The notes beneath the pieces are model-generated. The model was given only the letters and a program-made list of their open reading frames with translations, had not been told where the DNA came from and searched no databases. A DNA stretch of 64,000 nucleotides from Streptomyces sp. JHA26 (lineage in GTDB: Bacteria; Actinomycetota; Actinomycetes; Streptomycetales; Streptomycetaceae): positions 1 to 64,000 of the forward strand of contig NZ_BDJC01000014.1 in the NCBI RefSeq assembly GCF_002005565.1, written 5' to 3'. Made by a program: the position numbers and the translations under genes. This document shows positions 51,117 through 60,117 of the stretch, piece after piece. Every line of letters begins with the position of its first letter. Position 1 is the stretch's first letter.

Positions 51117-51623
51117 ATGCGCTTGAGACGAGCGGGACTCGCTGTCGTCGCCGCACTGTCCGCAGTCGCGGCCGTCGCGTCCACCGGGGGGTCGGCGAAC
51201 GCCGCGACGACCACCAAGAAGGTGAGCGACAACTGCGTCCACGCCGGCTGCACCGAGGGCGACCTGATCCTCAACTACCACTCGGTGGCCACGTCGGGCC
51301 AGGGCAACCCGTCGGGCAGCTTCGCCAAGTTCTACGGCAACGTCTACGACCTGGCCGGCACCTACGTCTCCTACAACGGCGGCGCCTCGGTGACCCACTA
51401 CGTCTACGTGTTCTACCCGAACTACGGTGACGGCAGCGGGCAGGCGGTCAAGAACAACGCCGCCTCCGCCAACAACTGCTCCGCCGTGGACGGTTACCGC
51501 GTGTACTACAACTCGGGCTACGCGGGCCACTCGCAGTCCATCCCGCACTACTACGGCTGCGCCTCCAGCACCAACCTCGACGCCACGCTGAAGAACAACA
51601 ATGCCTCAGTCCACTGGGCCTGA
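51117..51623 (+). CDS. small secreted protein, possibly peptidase-inhibitor I36-like
   Basis: 168 residues with a clear signal peptide (cleavage near SANAATT, about residue 30). The mature protein is rich in Tyr, Asn and Gly with four Cys. The C-terminal half (YRVYYNSGYAGHSQSIPHYY, then LDATLKNNNASVHW) faintly resembles the I36 family of Streptomyces secreted protease inhibitors. No catalytic motif is visible. It has a strong GGAGGGGAAG ribosome site. Its 3' end overlaps the start of the lipoprotein gene by 23 bp, so it belongs to the transporter operon and is a candidate substrate or product of that system. Confidence 0.8.
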   Translation: MRLRRAGLAVVAALSAVAAVASTGGSANAATTTKKVSDNCVHAGCTEGDLILNYHSVATSGQGNPSGSFAKFYGNVYDLAGTYVSYNGGASVTHYVYVFYPNYGDGSGQAVKNNAASANNCSAVDGYRVYYNSGYAGHSQSIPHYYGCASSTNLDATLKNNNASVHWA

Positions 51624-52575
51624 CCGCAGGCGCGGATTCCGGATCGCGGCGGCAGCCGTCGCCGCCGCGTCCGTCGCCCTCGCGGGGTGCTCCTCGTCGT
51701 CGGAGGGGTCCGACGCCGGGGGCACCGCCGCCGCGAGGGCGGCCACGGCGGTCGGCGACACGTCGAAGTGGCCGCAGACCGTGGCGGACCAAGGGCTCGT
51801 CAAGGGCCTGACGCTTCCTTTGCAGCCATACATGCAGACGTATCAGGACGCGATGGTGATCGAGCGCGCGGCCCGCACGCTCCAGACGGAGTGCATGGCC
51901 GACTACGGCTTCACCGTCGTCTTCCCCCCGGTGGGGGTGAACCCGCCGCCGAACGCGGACGACTCGAACATGCCGCGCCGGTACGGGATCAGCGACCGGG
52001 CAGCGGCCGCGAAGTACGGGTACCAGCTGCCCCCGGACGCCGCGGAACATCCCGCTCCGCTGAACCTGTCCCCGGCTGCCACCGCCGTCCTCACCGGACG
52101 CAAGGGCACCGATCCGCGGGCCGAGCCCGCACCGCCGACGTACAACGGCCGGAAGATCCCGGAGGGCGGCTGCCAGCAGCAGGCGTTCGACGAGCTCGGT
52201 GCGCGCATCGACTTCACCCTGCCCTCCCGGCTCGACCACGACAGCCTGGTGAAATCGCAGGAGGACCCCCGCGTGCGGCCGGTGATCGGTGCCTGGTCCA
52301 CCTGCATGAAGGGCAAGGGCTACACGGTCGCCGACCCGTTCGCCGCCGTCGACATGGCGTTCCGCAACGGCGCGGGAGCCGCGGACCAGAAGCAGATCAC
52401 CCTCGCCCTCGCGGACATCGACTGCAAGAAGGAGACGAACCTGATCGCCGTCTGGCACAAGGTGGACGCCGAGATCCAGTCGCGGCAGGTCGAGCAGAAC
52501 CAGCTCGCCCTGGAGCAGCTGAAGGACAGGAACGTCAAGGCGGTCAAGGCCGCGGAAGCGGCGCTCCGTGGCTGA
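51601..52575 (+). CDS. lipoprotein of unknown function in transporter operon
   Basis: A 324-residue exported lipoprotein with a LAGC lipobox (Cys30). The mature part is helical and polar with scattered Cys (TECMADYG, GGCQQQAF, STCMKGKGY, DIDCKKE) that could form two disulfides. A Pro-rich central stretch follows FPPVGVNPPP. It resembles lipoproteins I have seen next to MacA/MacB-like genes in actinobacteria, but no function is known. The ATG lies inside the 3' end of the previous gene; the next gene's GTG overlaps its stop by 8 bp. Confidence 0.8.
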   Translation: MPQSTGPDRRRGFRIAAAAVAAASVALAGCSSSSEGSDAGGTAAARAATAVGDTSKWPQTVADQGLVKGLTLPLQPYMQTYQDAMVIERAARTLQTECMADYGFTVVFPPVGVNPPPNADDSNMPRRYGISDRAAAAKYGYQLPPDAAEHPAPLNLSPAATAVLTGRKGTDPRAEPAPPTYNGRKIPEGGCQQQAFDELGARIDFTLPSRLDHDSLVKSQEDPRVRPVIGAWSTCMKGKGYTVADPFAAVDMAFRNGAGAADQKQITLALADIDCKKETNLIAVWHKVDAEIQSRQVEQNQLALEQLKDRNVKAVKAAEAALRG

Positions 52576-54061
52576 GCGTGCCGTGACCCTCGTCGGGGAC
52601 GACGACGCCGAACCCTCCGCGGGCCGGCAGCTGGCCCGGCGCCGGCGCGTGCTCGTCACGGCCCTGATCGGGGCCGTCGCCGTGTCGGGCCTGGGCATCG
52701 GCGCGTCGCAGGTCATCAAGTCGCCCGCGCAGGCGGCGGCCGACACCGCGGCCCCGCCGCCCAGCGTGATGACCGCCCCGGTGGAGAAGCGCGTCCTGCG
52801 CAACTCCGTGATCGTCCGGGGCATGGTCGCCGCCGAGCAGTCCGTGGACGTCACGCCCTCCGGCTCCGCGCAGGAGGGCGCCGGCGGCACCGTGATCACC
52901 GCGGTCGGGGTGCGGGCCGGCGAGAGCGTCCGGCCGGGCGAGGTCCTGCTCGAGGTCTCCGGACGTCCCGTCATCGCGCTGCCGGGCAAGCTGCCGGTCT
53001 ACCGCGACCTCGAGCCCGGCGTCGAGGGCAAGGACGTCGCCCAGCTCCAGCAGGCGCTCGACGGGACGGGCCACTCGGTGGGCGGCGACCGGAAGGGGTA
53101 CTTCGGCGCCGGCACCAAGGCGGCCCTGAACGACCTGTACCGCAGCGCCGGCTACGACCCGCTGCCCGCCGACCCGGACGGTGAAGCCACCCTGGCGGGC
53201 GCCCGCGACGCGGTGACCGAGGCCCGCCGGCACCTCGAGGACCTCCAGGCCGCCGCCGCGCAGCCGGCCCCCGCGCAGCCGGCCGGCTCCGGCGACGGAA
53301 AGGGATCCGACGGGTCCTCGGCGGTGTCCCCCGCCCACCGGTCCGTGGAGATCGACCGCGCCCGCGAGGACCTGGAGCAGGCCCAGGAGGACCTGGCGAA
53401 GGCCGAGGCCGGCAACGGCCCGATGCTGCCCGCCTCCGAAGTGGTGTACGTGCAGAGCTTCCCCGCCCGGGTGAGCAGCGTCGGCGCCGTCGTGGGACAC
53501 CAGGTCCAGGGCAGCGCGATGACGATCTCGGCGGGGCGCCTGGTGGTGACCGGAACGCTCTCCCGCAGTCAGCGCGGCCTGGTCCGGCCGGGACAGCGCG
53601 TCGAGATCCTCTCCGAACTCGACGGCACCACGGCCCAGGCCGAGGTCCGTGCCGTGGCGGAGACCGTGGACCCCGTCCGCGGCCAGGGTGACTCCGGCGG
53701 CGGCCCCGAGGCGGACGCCGCGCCCGGCGACGGCACCGCCCCCGGCTACGCCGTCACGGTGACGCCGGACAAGCCGCTCGCCGACTCGATGACGGGACAG
53801 GACGTACGCCTCACCATCCGCACGGCCGCCACCAAGGGCGAGGTCCTCGTCGTCCCCGTGTCCGCGATCTCCGCGGGAGCGGACGGCGCCACGACGGTGA
53901 CGGTCGTCGGGCCCGACGGCACCCAGCGGCGCGTCGCGGTGACGACCGGCGCCTCGGGCGACGGATACGTGGAGGTCCGGCCGGTGGCGGGGACCAGGCT
54001 CACGGCCGGCGAGAAGGTCGTCACCGGCGCCGCCGCGACCGGGGCGGGGGGCGGCGCGTGA
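52568..54061 (+). CDS. MacA-like adaptor with peptidoglycan-binding domain
   Basis: A 497-residue protein anchored by one helix (about 27-48). A biotinyl-lipoyl-like half domain (VRGMVAAEQSVDVTP, VRAGESVRPGEVLLEVSG) is split by a peptidoglycan-binding module (about 148-190, EGKDVAQLQQALDGTGHSVG). A coiled segment (about 210-290) and barrel domains (VTGTLSRSQRGLVRPGQRV, VVPVSAISAGADGATTV) follow. This is the actinobacterial version of MacA/HlyD adaptors, which link an ABC transporter to the cell wall. Start GTG and both ends overlap neighbours, showing a tight operon. Confidence 0.87.
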   Translation: MAERAVTLVGDDDAEPSAGRQLARRRRVLVTALIGAVAVSGLGIGASQVIKSPAQAAADTAAPPPSVMTAPVEKRVLRNSVIVRGMVAAEQSVDVTPSGSAQEGAGGTVITAVGVRAGESVRPGEVLLEVSGRPVIALPGKLPVYRDLEPGVEGKDVAQLQQALDGTGHSVGGDRKGYFGAGTKAALNDLYRSAGYDPLPADPDGEATLAGARDAVTEARRHLEDLQAAAAQPAPAQPAGSGDGKGSDGSSAVSPAHRSVEIDRAREDLEQAQEDLAKAEAGNGPMLPASEVVYVQSFPARVSSVGAVVGHQVQGSAMTISAGRLVVTGTLSRSQRGLVRPGQRVEILSELDGTTAQAEVRAVAETVDPVRGQGDSGGGPEADAAPGDGTAPGYAVTVTPDKPLADSMTGQDVRLTIRTAATKGEVLVVPVSAISAGADGATTVTVVGPDGTQRRVAVTTGASGDGYVEVRPVAGTRLTAGEKVVTGAAATGAGGGA

Positions 54062-54753
54062 CCGTGCCGGTGATCTCGCTGGAGCGGGTCGCGCTCACCT
54101 ATCCGGGGCCGCCCGCGGTCACGGCCCTGCTCCCGTGCGACCTCACGGTCCACGAGGGGGATTTCGTGACCGTCGTCGGGCCCTCCGGATCCGGCAAGTC
54201 GACGTTCCTGAACATCGTCGGCCTGCTGGACTCCCCGACGGAGGGCCGCTACCTGCTGGGCGGCACCGACACCGGCCGGCTCGGCGACGCCGCGCGCTCG
54301 GCGCTGCGGGGCCGGCGCATCGGCTTCGTCTTCCAGGCGTTCCACCTGCTTCCCCACCGCACCGCGGCGGAGAACGTGCAGCTCGCCCTCGTGTACCAGC
54401 GTGTCCCGCGCCGGGAGCGGACGGCGCGCGCCCGCGAGGTGCTGGCCCGGGTCGGCCTCGGCCACCGGACCGACGCCCTGCCCACCACCCTCTCGGGCGG
54501 CGAACGGCAGCGCGTCGCGATCGCCCGGGCCCTGGTGGGCTCCCCGTCGGTGCTGCTCTGCGACGAGCCGACCGGCAACCTCGACTCCGCCACCTCGGAA
54601 CAGGTCCTCGGCCTGCTCGAGGAACTGAACGCCGACGGAGTGACGATCGTCGTCATCACCCACGACCCCGCGGTCGCCGCGCGCGGCACCCGGACGCTGT
54701 CCATCCGCGACGGGGTCCTCGCCGAGCCGCAGCCCCAGGGGGTTCCCGCGTGA
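54058..54753 (+). CDS. MacB/LolD-type ABC ATPase
   Basis: A 231-residue ATPase. Walker A is GPSGSGKST (about 42-50), the Q-loop is FVFQAFHLLPHRTAAENV, the signature is LSGGERQRVAIARAL, and Walker B is LLCDEPTGNLDS, all typical of the MacB/LolD class that works by mechanotransmission, not classical import or export. It overlaps both neighbours by four bases (GTGA) and pairs with the FtsX-type permease. Confidence 0.94.
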   Translation: MTVPVISLERVALTYPGPPAVTALLPCDLTVHEGDFVTVVGPSGSGKSTFLNIVGLLDSPTEGRYLLGGTDTGRLGDAARSALRGRRIGFVFQAFHLLPHRTAAENVQLALVYQRVPRRERTARAREVLARVGLGHRTDALPTTLSGGERQRVAIARALVGSPSVLLCDEPTGNLDSATSEQVLGLLEELNADGVTIVVITHDPAVAARGTRTLSIRDGVLAEPQPQGVPA

Positions 54754-56057
54754 CGCGCCGCGTCCTGCACCGCCTCCTGCACCGGATGCCGCACGGGCCG
54801 TGGTCCGCCCGCCGTACGCGGACGACCGGGTCCGGCCGCGCCGAGGCCACCGTGCTCACGCGCTTCTCCTGGCGGGACGCGCTGGCCGAGGCCACCGTCG
54901 GCATCCTCCAGCGTCCGGCCCGGGCCACCCTCACCGCCCTCGGCACCGTCCTGGGCGTCGGCTCGTTCGTCGCCGTGCTCGGTCTCACCGCCACCGCGGC
55001 CTCGCAGATCGACAGCCGCTTCACCATGCTCGCCGCCACCGAGGTCACCGTCCACGACATCGCCCGCCAGCACACCGAGTTCGTCCCGCTCGCGTTCCCG
55101 GACGACGCCGCCCGACGGGTCGAGCGCCTCAACGGGGTCGAGCACGCGGGGGTGTTGTGGCCCGTGCAGTTCCGCGACGGCCGCCAGGTGAGCTCCTCCC
55201 CGGTCGCCGACACCTCCGCCGGCCGGCAGATCCAGGTCGTGGCGGCCTCCTCCGGCGCCGTCCGGGCCGCCGAGCCCGAACTGCGCCAGGGGCGTCTGTT
55301 CGACACCTGGCACGACACCACCCGGCAGCGCGTCGCCGTGCTCGGCACGGGCATGGCCGGCCGGCTCGGCATCACCACCCTGGACACCCACCCGGCCGTC
55401 TTCATCGGCGACGACGCGTTCACGGTCGTCGGCATCGTCGGCGACGTGCGACGCCGGGCCGACCTGCTGCTGTCCGTGATCGTCCCCCGCAGCACGGCCC
55501 AGGAACTGTGGGGCCCGCCCAAGGACGGCGCGGACATGCTCGTCTCCACCCGCGTCGGCGCCGCCCAGCAGGTCGCCCGCGAGGTCCCCTACGCGCTGCG
55601 CCCCGACCACCCCGAGTACTTCGAGGCCGTACCGCCGCCCGACCCCAGGAGCCTGCGCAGCGGCGTCAGCGACGACCTCGGCCAGCTGTTCCTGCTCCTG
55701 GCCGCCGTCTCCCTGTTCATCGGCGCGGTCGGCATCGCCAACACCACCCTGGTCGCCGTGATGGAACGCACCGGGGAGATCGGACTCCGGCGGGCGCTGG
55801 GGGCCCGCTCCCGGCACGTCCTCACCCAGTTCCTCACCGAGTCGGCCGTCCTCGGCTCCCTCGGCGGCGTGATCGGCACCTCCCTGGGAGTCCTCGCGGT
55901 CGTCGGCGTCGCGGTCGCCCGGGACTGGACGCCGGTGGTCCAGCCGACGACGGTGCTCGCCGCGCCGCTGATCGGCCTCGCCACCGGCGCACTGGCCGGG
56001 CTCTACCCCGCCTGGCGCGCCGCCCGCATCCAGCCCGTCGAAGCACTCCGGCGCTGA
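54750..56057 (+). CDS. MacB-like FtsX-family ABC permease
   Basis: A 435-residue permease with four helices: one near residue 65-90, then a large external domain (about 95-305), then three helices (about 315-340, 365-395, 400-425). The FtsX signature ERTGEIGLRRALGARSRHVL and the closing segment AGLYPAWRAARIQPVEAL are present. The N-terminal 40 residues are basic. It completes the tripartite MacAB-like complex with the adaptor and ATPase and may export or sense a peptide at the wall. The GTG start overlaps the ATPase stop. Confidence 0.92.
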   Translation: MTRRVLHRLLHRMPHGPWSARRTRTTGSGRAEATVLTRFSWRDALAEATVGILQRPARATLTALGTVLGVGSFVAVLGLTATAASQIDSRFTMLAATEVTVHDIARQHTEFVPLAFPDDAARRVERLNGVEHAGVLWPVQFRDGRQVSSSPVADTSAGRQIQVVAASSGAVRAAEPELRQGRLFDTWHDTTRQRVAVLGTGMAGRLGITTLDTHPAVFIGDDAFTVVGIVGDVRRRADLLLSVIVPRSTAQELWGPPKDGADMLVSTRVGAAQQVAREVPYALRPDHPEYFEAVPPPDPRSLRSGVSDDLGQLFLLLAAVSLFIGAVGIANTTLVAVMERTGEIGLRRALGARSRHVLTQFLTESAVLGSLGGVIGTSLGVLAVVGVAVARDWTPVVQPTTVLAAPLIGLATGALAGLYPAWRAARIQPVEALRR

Positions 56058-56260
56058 TCACGCCCCGGCCACGAGGACCGTTCCCGCGTTCCGGCCGCCG
56101 TTCCGGGCGACCGCCCACGTCCGGCACGCGGGCACCGAGGCGACCTGGGCGTACACCCCCGCCCCACCGTGGCCGACGACCGACCGGCCCCCCGCCCCCT
56201 GCTCGACGGGCGGGCCCGTCTCCCGTCTTTCGGCGTCCGCCTCCCGCACGGCAGGCGCGG

Positions 56261-58831
56261 TCAGCCGTCCTCGGCCAGCTCCGCCACGCCCGTGATCCGG
56301 TGCAGCGGATACGTGCGCACCTCGTCCGCCGTGTGGTCGTACGCCGTGACGAAACCGCCCTCGACCCGGATCGGGGCGATGACGCGCTGGCTGGCCGCGC
56401 CCTCGGCGTTCACGTAGCCGATCCACAGCGCCTCGCCGGTCAGCACGGCCGCCTGCACGGTGGCCAGGGTCTCGGCCGCGCTCGTGCGGGGCAGCTCGCC
56501 GTTCACGGCCGGCGCGCCCTCGCCGGCGCCCGGACCCGGCTTGCGCGGGGCCGTGGAGGCCAGGTCACCGGCGCGCACGGCGCGGATCGCGGCCGCCAGC
56601 AGCGTGTCGTCGGGCACCGGGGGCCCGTCCGGCACCGGCTCCGGCGCCGTACGCGGCGGCGTGCGGTGGGCGTCGGCGCGGGCGACCAGCACGTCGCCCC
56701 CGGCGGACTCGGCGGCCGGCGCGAACCCCATCGCGCGCAGCCCCTCCAGCAGCGCCGCCGGATCGGCCTGCGCGGCCAGCACGGTCGGCGCGAGGCGGCG
56801 CAGGCCCAGGCCGGCGGCCCGCCTGTCGGCGAGGATCTCGTCCAGCGTCGCGTCGTCGTCGCACCGCACGTACGCCGAGGCGGCCCCGACCCGCAGCCGT
56901 CCGTGCCGGCGGGCCACGTCGTCGATCAGGTACGTGAGCGGCTGCGGCACCGGCGTACGGGAGTGCCGGGCGAGGAAGGCGTGCAGGTCGGCGGCGGTCC
57001 GGCCGGCGTCCAGCGCGCGGCGCACCGAGCCCGGCGTGAACCGGTAGACGGTCGCCCCGCCCCTCGACTCCACGTCCGCGAGCACCCCCAGCACGTCCGC
57101 GAGCGGACGCTCCAACGGCCCCGGCGCCACCGCCGTCAGGTCGGCCTGCAGCAGCACGTGGTCCAGCGGATCGGGCAGCAGGGGCGCGAGCAGCCGGGCG
57201 GCGGCCGCGGTGGCGGCGGCCCGCTCGGCGGAGCTCGGCGACGGGAGCGCCGCGGGCGCACGGTGGTGGACGGGAAGCTTGGCGCCCGGCCCCTCGGACT
57301 CCTCGGGCGCGTCCACCGGGCGGGGCGGCTCGGGCGCCCCGATCAGCGCCCGCCCCGGCGCCGCCAGCGCGCCGCGCCCGGTGACGCCCAGCAGCTCCGC
57401 CTCGGACAGCGTCCAGCGGGCGAGCCGGGTACGCAGGTCCCCCTCCTGGTCGGCCCCGCCGTCCCGCCGCGGCCCCCGCAGCGGACGCTCCCAGCGCAGC
57501 CTCGCCAGCACCGACTCCCCGTCCGGCGCGGACCCTTCCGGCAGCCCGGCCAGCAGGGCCAGCACCCGGTGCCGCACCTCGGGCGCGGCCGACCGGTCCA
57601 GGTTCGGGCCCAGCGCCGAGAGGGTGCGGTCCTTGGCGTCCCGCCCGCCGACCAGCCCCGGCGTCCGGGTGGCCGTCAGCCACGCCTCGGCGAGCCGCGC
57701 CCAGCGCTCGGCGGCGGGCAGCTCGCGCCACTCGTCGTACGCCGGAGTCGCCGCGTACCGCTCGTCGGCCTCGCCGTCGGAGGCCAGCAGCCCGGCCGCG
57801 TAGGCCAGTTCGACCCAGAACGCGGCGACCGGCTCGGGCACGTCCAGCGCCACGGCCGTCCGCTTCAGGTCGCGCACGCTCAGCCCGCCGGCCCGCAGCA
57901 CCGCAGGGCCGCCCTCGTGCCAGTCCTTCAGCAGCTCCTCGACGGTCGCCAGCGCCGTGAGGGCCTGGCCGGCCGCGGTGGCGTCCACGACCCGCGGAGC
58001 GTGCGCGGCGGCGGCCTCCACCGGCGGCGGCACCGGCTCGGGCGTCCGGTGCGCCCGGCCGGCGCGCAGGTGCAGGGCGACCTCGCGGGGCAGGACGACC
58101 GTGCCGGGCGCGGTCGGCAGCAGCAGGCCGCGGTCCAGCAGCCGGCGCAGGTGGGGCGCCGGATCATGGGTGACCTGGCCGTAGGGCGGGCCCCAGACCA
58201 GGCGGTCCAGCACCTCGAGGGAGTCCGCCGGCAGCTCGGCCAGCAGGGCCGACATCCGCTCCCGGTCGGTGAACAGTTCGCTCAGCCCGGCCAGGGCGGT
58301 GACCGAGTCGTGTGTCGAGGGCAGACCGAGGGCGGTCAGGATCTCCTGGACCCGGCCCGGCGACATCCCCGCCGCGGCCTCCCGCACGGTGGGCCCCAGT
58401 CCCGTCGGGGACGGGTGCTGCGGGGAGGGCGCCAGCAGCTCGCGGGCCGTGCGCACCAGGCGCAGCCGGTCGTCACCGCCCCACACCAGGGCCTGCTCGC
58501 GCAGCAGGGCGACGGCCCGCGGGAGGGCACCGGTGACGACCGGGTCACCGTCGTCGCCGGCCATGAGGCCGAGCAGCTCGCCGTACGTCGCCGGGTCCGC
58601 CGCCACGGCCAGCGCCTCCGCCGTCTGCAGCGTGAACCGGTCCAGCCGCTCCAGGGCCCGCACCACCGAGGCACGGGTGCCGGCCCGGGTGGCGAGCTGG
58701 GTGAGGTCCGTGGGCACGGGGGTGACGAGGTCGGGACGGCTGCGCAGGAGGGCGGCCAGGGAGACGTCGTCCCTCGCGCGGAGCGCTTCCGCGAGGGACC
58801 GGGGGGCCGCGGACTTCTCCTCGGTGCTCAT
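56261..58831 (-). CDS. helicase-associated protein with WYL-like C-terminus (XPB partner)
   Basis: An 856-residue protein of the XPB/Ssl2 helicase-associated (Helicase_C_3) family, found beside XPB in actinobacteria; mycobacterial XPB has such a neighbour. The N-terminal half consists of winged-helix-like repeats (LATRAGTRASVVRALERLDRF). The central part is Ala/Arg-rich. The last about 75 residues form a WYL-like domain (ALWIGYVNAEGAASQRVIAP, then VEGGFVTAYDHTADEVRTYPL). There is no ATPase motif. It likely supports DNA repair or transcription coupling with the XPB helicase. ATG 58831 was chosen as the start of a charged N-terminus. Confidence 0.88.
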   Translation of the reverse strand: MSTEEKSAAPRSLAEALRARDDVSLAALLRSRPDLVTPVPTDLTQLATRAGTRASVVRALERLDRFTLQTAEALAVAADPATYGELLGLMAGDDGDPVVTGALPRAVALLREQALVWGGDDRLRLVRTARELLAPSPQHPSPTGLGPTVREAAAGMSPGRVQEILTALGLPSTHDSVTALAGLSELFTDRERMSALLAELPADSLEVLDRLVWGPPYGQVTHDPAPHLRRLLDRGLLLPTAPGTVVLPREVALHLRAGRAHRTPEPVPPPVEAAAAHAPRVVDATAAGQALTALATVEELLKDWHEGGPAVLRAGGLSVRDLKRTAVALDVPEPVAAFWVELAYAAGLLASDGEADERYAATPAYDEWRELPAAERWARLAEAWLTATRTPGLVGGRDAKDRTLSALGPNLDRSAAPEVRHRVLALLAGLPEGSAPDGESVLARLRWERPLRGPRRDGGADQEGDLRTRLARWTLSEAELLGVTGRGALAAPGRALIGAPEPPRPVDAPEESEGPGAKLPVHHRAPAALPSPSSAERAAATAAAARLLAPLLPDPLDHVLLQADLTAVAPGPLERPLADVLGVLADVESRGGATVYRFTPGSVRRALDAGRTAADLHAFLARHSRTPVPQPLTYLIDDVARRHGRLRVGAASAYVRCDDDATLDEILADRRAAGLGLRRLAPTVLAAQADPAALLEGLRAMGFAPAAESAGGDVLVARADAHRTPPRTAPEPVPDGPPVPDDTLLAAAIRAVRAGDLASTAPRKPGPGAGEGAPAVNGELPRTSAAETLATVQAAVLTGEALWIGYVNAEGAASQRVIAPIRVEGGFVTAYDHTADEVRTYPLHRITGVAELAEDG

Positions 58832-58977
58832 CCGGCCAACGTTAGCGGGTGGACACGGCGGCGGAGCGACGCGTGCGCGATGCGGTCCGGCGCGCGGGAC
58901 GTCCACCGCGCACGGGAACATTCGGTACCGTCGTCCGACGGGGTGTCACCCCTCATCCGCCCCGGAGGGATTGTTTC

Positions 58978-60042
58978 GTGGGGATCGAGAGCGACCAGGT
59001 CGTCTACGAGTACCTGAGCCGCGTCGGCGACGTGGCCCAGCAACGGCAACTGCCGTCGGCCACGCGCATGCGGCTGGTCTCCGAACTGCGCAACGAGATC
59101 GACCGGCACCGCGCGAGGACGACCGTCGACAGCCCGGCCGCCGTCCGCCGCATCCTGGACCGGATCGGCAGCCCCGACGACGTCGTCGACGCGGCGGGCG
59201 GCACCGGCGGGTCGGACGGGCCGGGCGGGGCGGGCGGGGCGGGCGGGGCGGACGGGGCGGTCGGCGAGCCGTCCGCCGCCGTACCCGTACAGCGGGACGG
59301 CGCTCCGGAGAACCGGGAGAGGCGCAGGGGCCTGCGGCGCGCCGTACCGCGCCCCCGCCCGGCCGCGCCCCCGCCCGCACCCGAACCGGCCGCCGCCCCG
59401 CCGCACCTGGCGAGCGCGCGGGAGCTGGGGGACAGCGCCGTGCAGCCCGACTGGTGGCGGGTGGACGACGGGCCGTTCGGCGGCGGCGACAGCGTGCCGG
59501 GGTTCGTCGGCGGCGTGGAGATCCCGGACCTGCTCAAGGCCCCACCGAGGAAGCCGGACGGCAGGGACGACAAGGACGGCAGGGACGGCAGGACCGGGGT
59601 CGGCCGGAGGGCACCGGCGACGGAGGAGACGGCGGACCCGCCCCCCGGGAAGCCGGACCGGGCCCGTGCCCCGCGCCGCCGCCCCCGCCTGTGGCCCGAG
59701 GGCGGCTGGAACAACCCGCTCCTGCTGATCGCCGCCGCCCTGCTGATCGCCGGCGCCGTGCTCGGCAGCCTCGTCCCGCTCGGCCTGGGCTGGCTGATCG
59801 CCTACCTCTCCCGCCGGCTGACCCCGGCCCAGGCGAAGTGGGCGGTACTGGGCCTGCCCGGCACCGTCGCGGCGGCCGGCGTCGTCTGGCTCTGGGGCCG
59901 CACGGAGGGCCGCTGGGGCGACCCGATCGCCGAGGGCCACATGAACGACGCCGTCGCCGAGACCTGGCCCTGGGTCCTGCGCTCCGCCGCCGTCGCCACG
60001 GCCCTCTACCTCCTCTGGCGCTCCCGCCGCCCCCGCGCCTGA
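58978..60042 (+). CDS. membrane protein with cytoplasmic Arg/Pro-rich region
   Basis: A 354-residue protein. The N-terminal about 75 residues form a helical domain (DQVVYEYLSRVGDVAQQRQL, LVSELRNEIDRHRAR, RRILDRIGSPDDVVDAAGG), similar to the DUF1700/HAAS-type N-terminus of membrane regulators. A long Gly, Pro and Arg-rich linker follows, then three or four helices from about residue 240 to the end. The linker contains a GGA-type tandem repeat (near 59220-59250). No enzyme motif is seen. The GTG start has GGAGG upstream. Confidence 0.78.
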   Translation: MGIESDQVVYEYLSRVGDVAQQRQLPSATRMRLVSELRNEIDRHRARTTVDSPAAVRRILDRIGSPDDVVDAAGGTGGSDGPGGAGGAGGADGAVGEPSAAVPVQRDGAPENRERRRGLRRAVPRPRPAAPPPAPEPAAAPPHLASARELGDSAVQPDWWRVDDGPFGGGDSVPGFVGGVEIPDLLKAPPRKPDGRDDKDGRDGRTGVGRRAPATEETADPPPGKPDRARAPRRRPRLWPEGGWNNPLLLIAAALLIAGAVLGSLVPLGLGWLIAYLSRRLTPAQAKWAVLGLPGTVAAAGVVWLWGRTEGRWGDPIAEGHMNDAVAETWPWVLRSAAVATALYLLWRSRRPRA

Positions 60043-60117
60043 CCGGGGGGCGGGCCCGGCGGCGTCCGGCCCGGGCGCCCGGACCGGCCCCCTCGGCCCC
60101 TGAGGCCCCCGGGCACA

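Noticed and set aside
54800-59017. A 1405-codon open frame on the plus strand
   Set aside because: It runs antisense to the helicase-associated gene and out of frame with the permease. The translation is Arg/Pro/Gly noise typical of high-GC shadow frames.
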